From: Marinobacter sp. 1-4A
Lineage (GTDB): Bacteria > Pseudomonadota > Gammaproteobacteria > Pseudomonadales > Oleiphilaceae
Assembly (NCBI RefSeq): GCF_016597725.1
Contig: NZ_VCGY01000001.1
Coordinates: 248,001 to 312,000 of the forward strand
DNA length: 64,000 nt
Direction: 5' to 3'
Below are positions 62,949-64,000 of the stretch, piece by piece. A program made the position numbers and the translations under genes. How positions within the stretch are numbered: the first letter of the stretch is position 1; each line of letters starts with the position of its first letter. Below the pieces are notes generated by a model. It saw only the letters and a list, made by a program, of their open reading frames with translations. It ran no database searches and was not told the origin of the DNA.

Positions 62949-63446
62949 TCACTCTCGCACCAACTCTCTAATTTGGGCTTCATACTCGTCTTCGTAACCG
63001 GGTTTGTAGCCATAGTGAATGTAGCGGGCGTTGCCATCGCGATCGATCATCACGGTCGTGGGCATGGCAGGCACCTCGTAAAGCTCGCTAACTGAGCTTT
63101 TCGGGTCGTACAGGATCGGGTAGCTCACCGGTACCTTGTCGAGAAAACGTAAGGCCTCACCCCGGTTTTCATCCACGTTCACCGCCAAAATTGTAAAACC
63201 TAAATCCTGATAACGGCCGTAGAGATCGTCCATTAATGGCATTTCCTGTCTGCAAGGGCCGCACCAGGAGGCCCAGAAATTAAGCATAACCACTTCGCCG
63301 CGATGATCTTCAAGCCGAATATTGTCCCCAGCTCGGCTTTTCAACGTGAAATCCGGAGCCGGAACGTTAATCGCCTCTGCCTGTGCCAAGGTTGCGGCGC
63401 CAGACAATGCCAGTACCAATGCGGCGGCTTTAACTGGGTTGTTCAT
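62949..63446 (-). CDS. TlpA-type periplasmic thioredoxin
   Basis: 165-residue exported thiol oxidoreductase: signal peptide (LVLALSGAATLAQA), thioredoxin fold with the active-site WCGPC (Cys62/Cys65) in FWASWCGPCRQEMP, and the cis-Pro loop in EVPAMPTTVMIDRDG. It likely reduces disulfides or metal sites in the DUF4266 or DUF3570 proteins and would draw electrons from DsbD, which is also in this window. Stop lies 20 bp before the DUF4266 ATG. Confidence 0.92.
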   Translation of the reverse strand: MNNPVKAAALVLALSGAATLAQAEAINVPAPDFTLKSRAGDNIRLEDHRGEVVMLNFWASWCGPCRQEMPLMDDLYGRYQDLGFTILAVNVDENRGEALRFLDKVPVSYPILYDPKSSVSELYEVPAMPTTVMIDRDGNARYIHYGYKPGYEDEYEAQIRELVRE

Positions 63447-63462
63447 TTCAAGGCTCCTGTAT

Positions 63463-64000
63463 TTAGAAAAAGACCGACAGCCCAGTGCTGATCTCGGTGT
63501 TCATGGATGTTTTCTCCGCGCCCACCACATCAATCTGGTAATAGTGCTGGCGTACACCAAGGTGTATCGCAAGGCTGTCTGTAAGCAAAATTTGGTAGCC
63601 AGCTCCGGCGTTGAGAGTAAAGCGGGTATCGCCTCCAAAGTCGGTTGCGCCAGCACCGGCAATTAGATAGAAGTTGGTATTAAACGCATAGTTTTCAGTA
63701 AGAAACGCCTGTCCGGGCAGAATGTTGTAGCCAAGATTGATGTTGTAATAGCTGTAATCACGCTCACTATCTGTTAGCACCTGTACGTTGCCCGCAAGAT
63801 TCTCGAAACTGGTTGTACCGGCCTCGGCAAAGCCTACCCCAGCCTCGAAAAAAAACGATTCACTCAGGTGGTAGGTAAGCTTGCCTCCGTACACAAACGA
63901 CGATTCAAAATCCTCAATGTTAAGCACACCCGCAAAGGCGCCTATCTCGAAGTTTTCGGTATCAATGAGCGCTTGATCAACAGGCACAGGCTTTACATCC
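63463..64000 (-). CDS. outer-membrane beta-barrel protein (5' end beyond window)
   Basis: At least 178 residues, open to the window end, so the N-terminus and signal peptide are missing. The visible part alternates strands (GKLTYHLSESFFFEAGVGFAEAG, YYNINLGYNILPGQAF, IHLGVRQHYYQID) and ends in GLSVFF with a terminal Phe, the outer-membrane barrel signature. It resembles the OMP barrel family found beside motility genes in myxobacteria. First visible gene of the long operon running to 52140; a GTG at 63987 is internal rather than the start. Confidence 0.8.
   Translation of the reverse strand, partial: DVKPVPVDQALIDTENFEIGAFAGVLNIEDFESSFVYGGKLTYHLSESFFFEAGVGFAEAGTTSFENLAGNVQVLTDSERDYSYYNINLGYNILPGQAFLTENYAFNTNFYLIAGAGATDFGGDTRFTLNAGAGYQILLTDSLAIHLGVRQHYYQIDVVGAEKTSMNTEISTGLSVFF

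Overview
The window is a continuous piece of chromosome from a marine gammaproteobacterium. Gene content and order (clpA/clpS/cspD next to rluE-nudJ-mnmA-hflD-purB, a cbb3 oxidase cluster, class I PHA synthase, FadL-type outer-membrane channels) point to Marinobacter or a close relative. This placement is an inference from synteny and protein flavour, not from a database match. About 60 protein genes are packed tightly on both strands, many with ATGA or GTGA stop/start overlaps. No rRNA, tRNA, CRISPR array or intact insertion sequence was seen.

Region by region. 1-3200: protein quality control, with clpA (cut by the window start) and clpS on the minus strand, divergent from cspD. 3200-9950: a housekeeping RNA and purine block, rluE-nudJ-mnmA-hflD-purB, followed by the ribosomal oxygenase roxA and a two-domain acetyltransferase. 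9940-14030: a LysR regulator, an unknown membrane-anchored protein and a hybrid histidine kinase. 14000-15070: a peroxide-defence pair, glutathione peroxidase plus an OhrR-like sensor, with a palindromic operator abutting a consensus -10. 15100-20090: lactate oxidation, lldD and a D-lactate dehydrogenase, divergent from lldR, with two matching LldR operators between them and no lactate permease. 20100-21850: a small AT-rich island holding a T4-lysozyme-type muramidase and a lipoprotein that together look like a toxin-immunity pair. 21840-29400: alaA, pdxB, rhlB, epmC, dsbD, a TusA-like protein and other single genes. 29500-40230: a diguanylate cyclase, then the full cbb3 oxidase set ccoNOQP-ccoGHIS plus a TauE/SafE-family membrane protein, preceded by a predicted ANR/FNR-dependent promoter. 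40250-49800: ttcA, a TetR regulator, a DnaJ-related protein, a polysaccharide deacetylase, a four-gene outer-membrane cluster with a C39-type peptidase (resembling FapD/Fil systems), and a DASS transporter. 49900-52070: phasin and PHA synthase.

The last 12 kb (52140 to the window end, all minus strand) is the most striking region. It is one long gene set that seems to encode an envelope-spanning, proton-driven machine: an ExbB/TolQ/MotA-family channel, two unequal ExbD-family proteins (one lacks the usual membrane aspartate), a TonB-like protein with an AgmX/PglI-type C-terminus, three TPR proteins (two of them lipoproteins), small periplasmic proteins, a TlpA thioredoxin, a DUF4266 lipoprotein with a Gly/Cys tail, a DUF3570 barrel and a further outer-membrane barrel running off the window. 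The parts list recalls the Agl/Glt machinery of Myxococcus gliding motility, but its job here is unknown.
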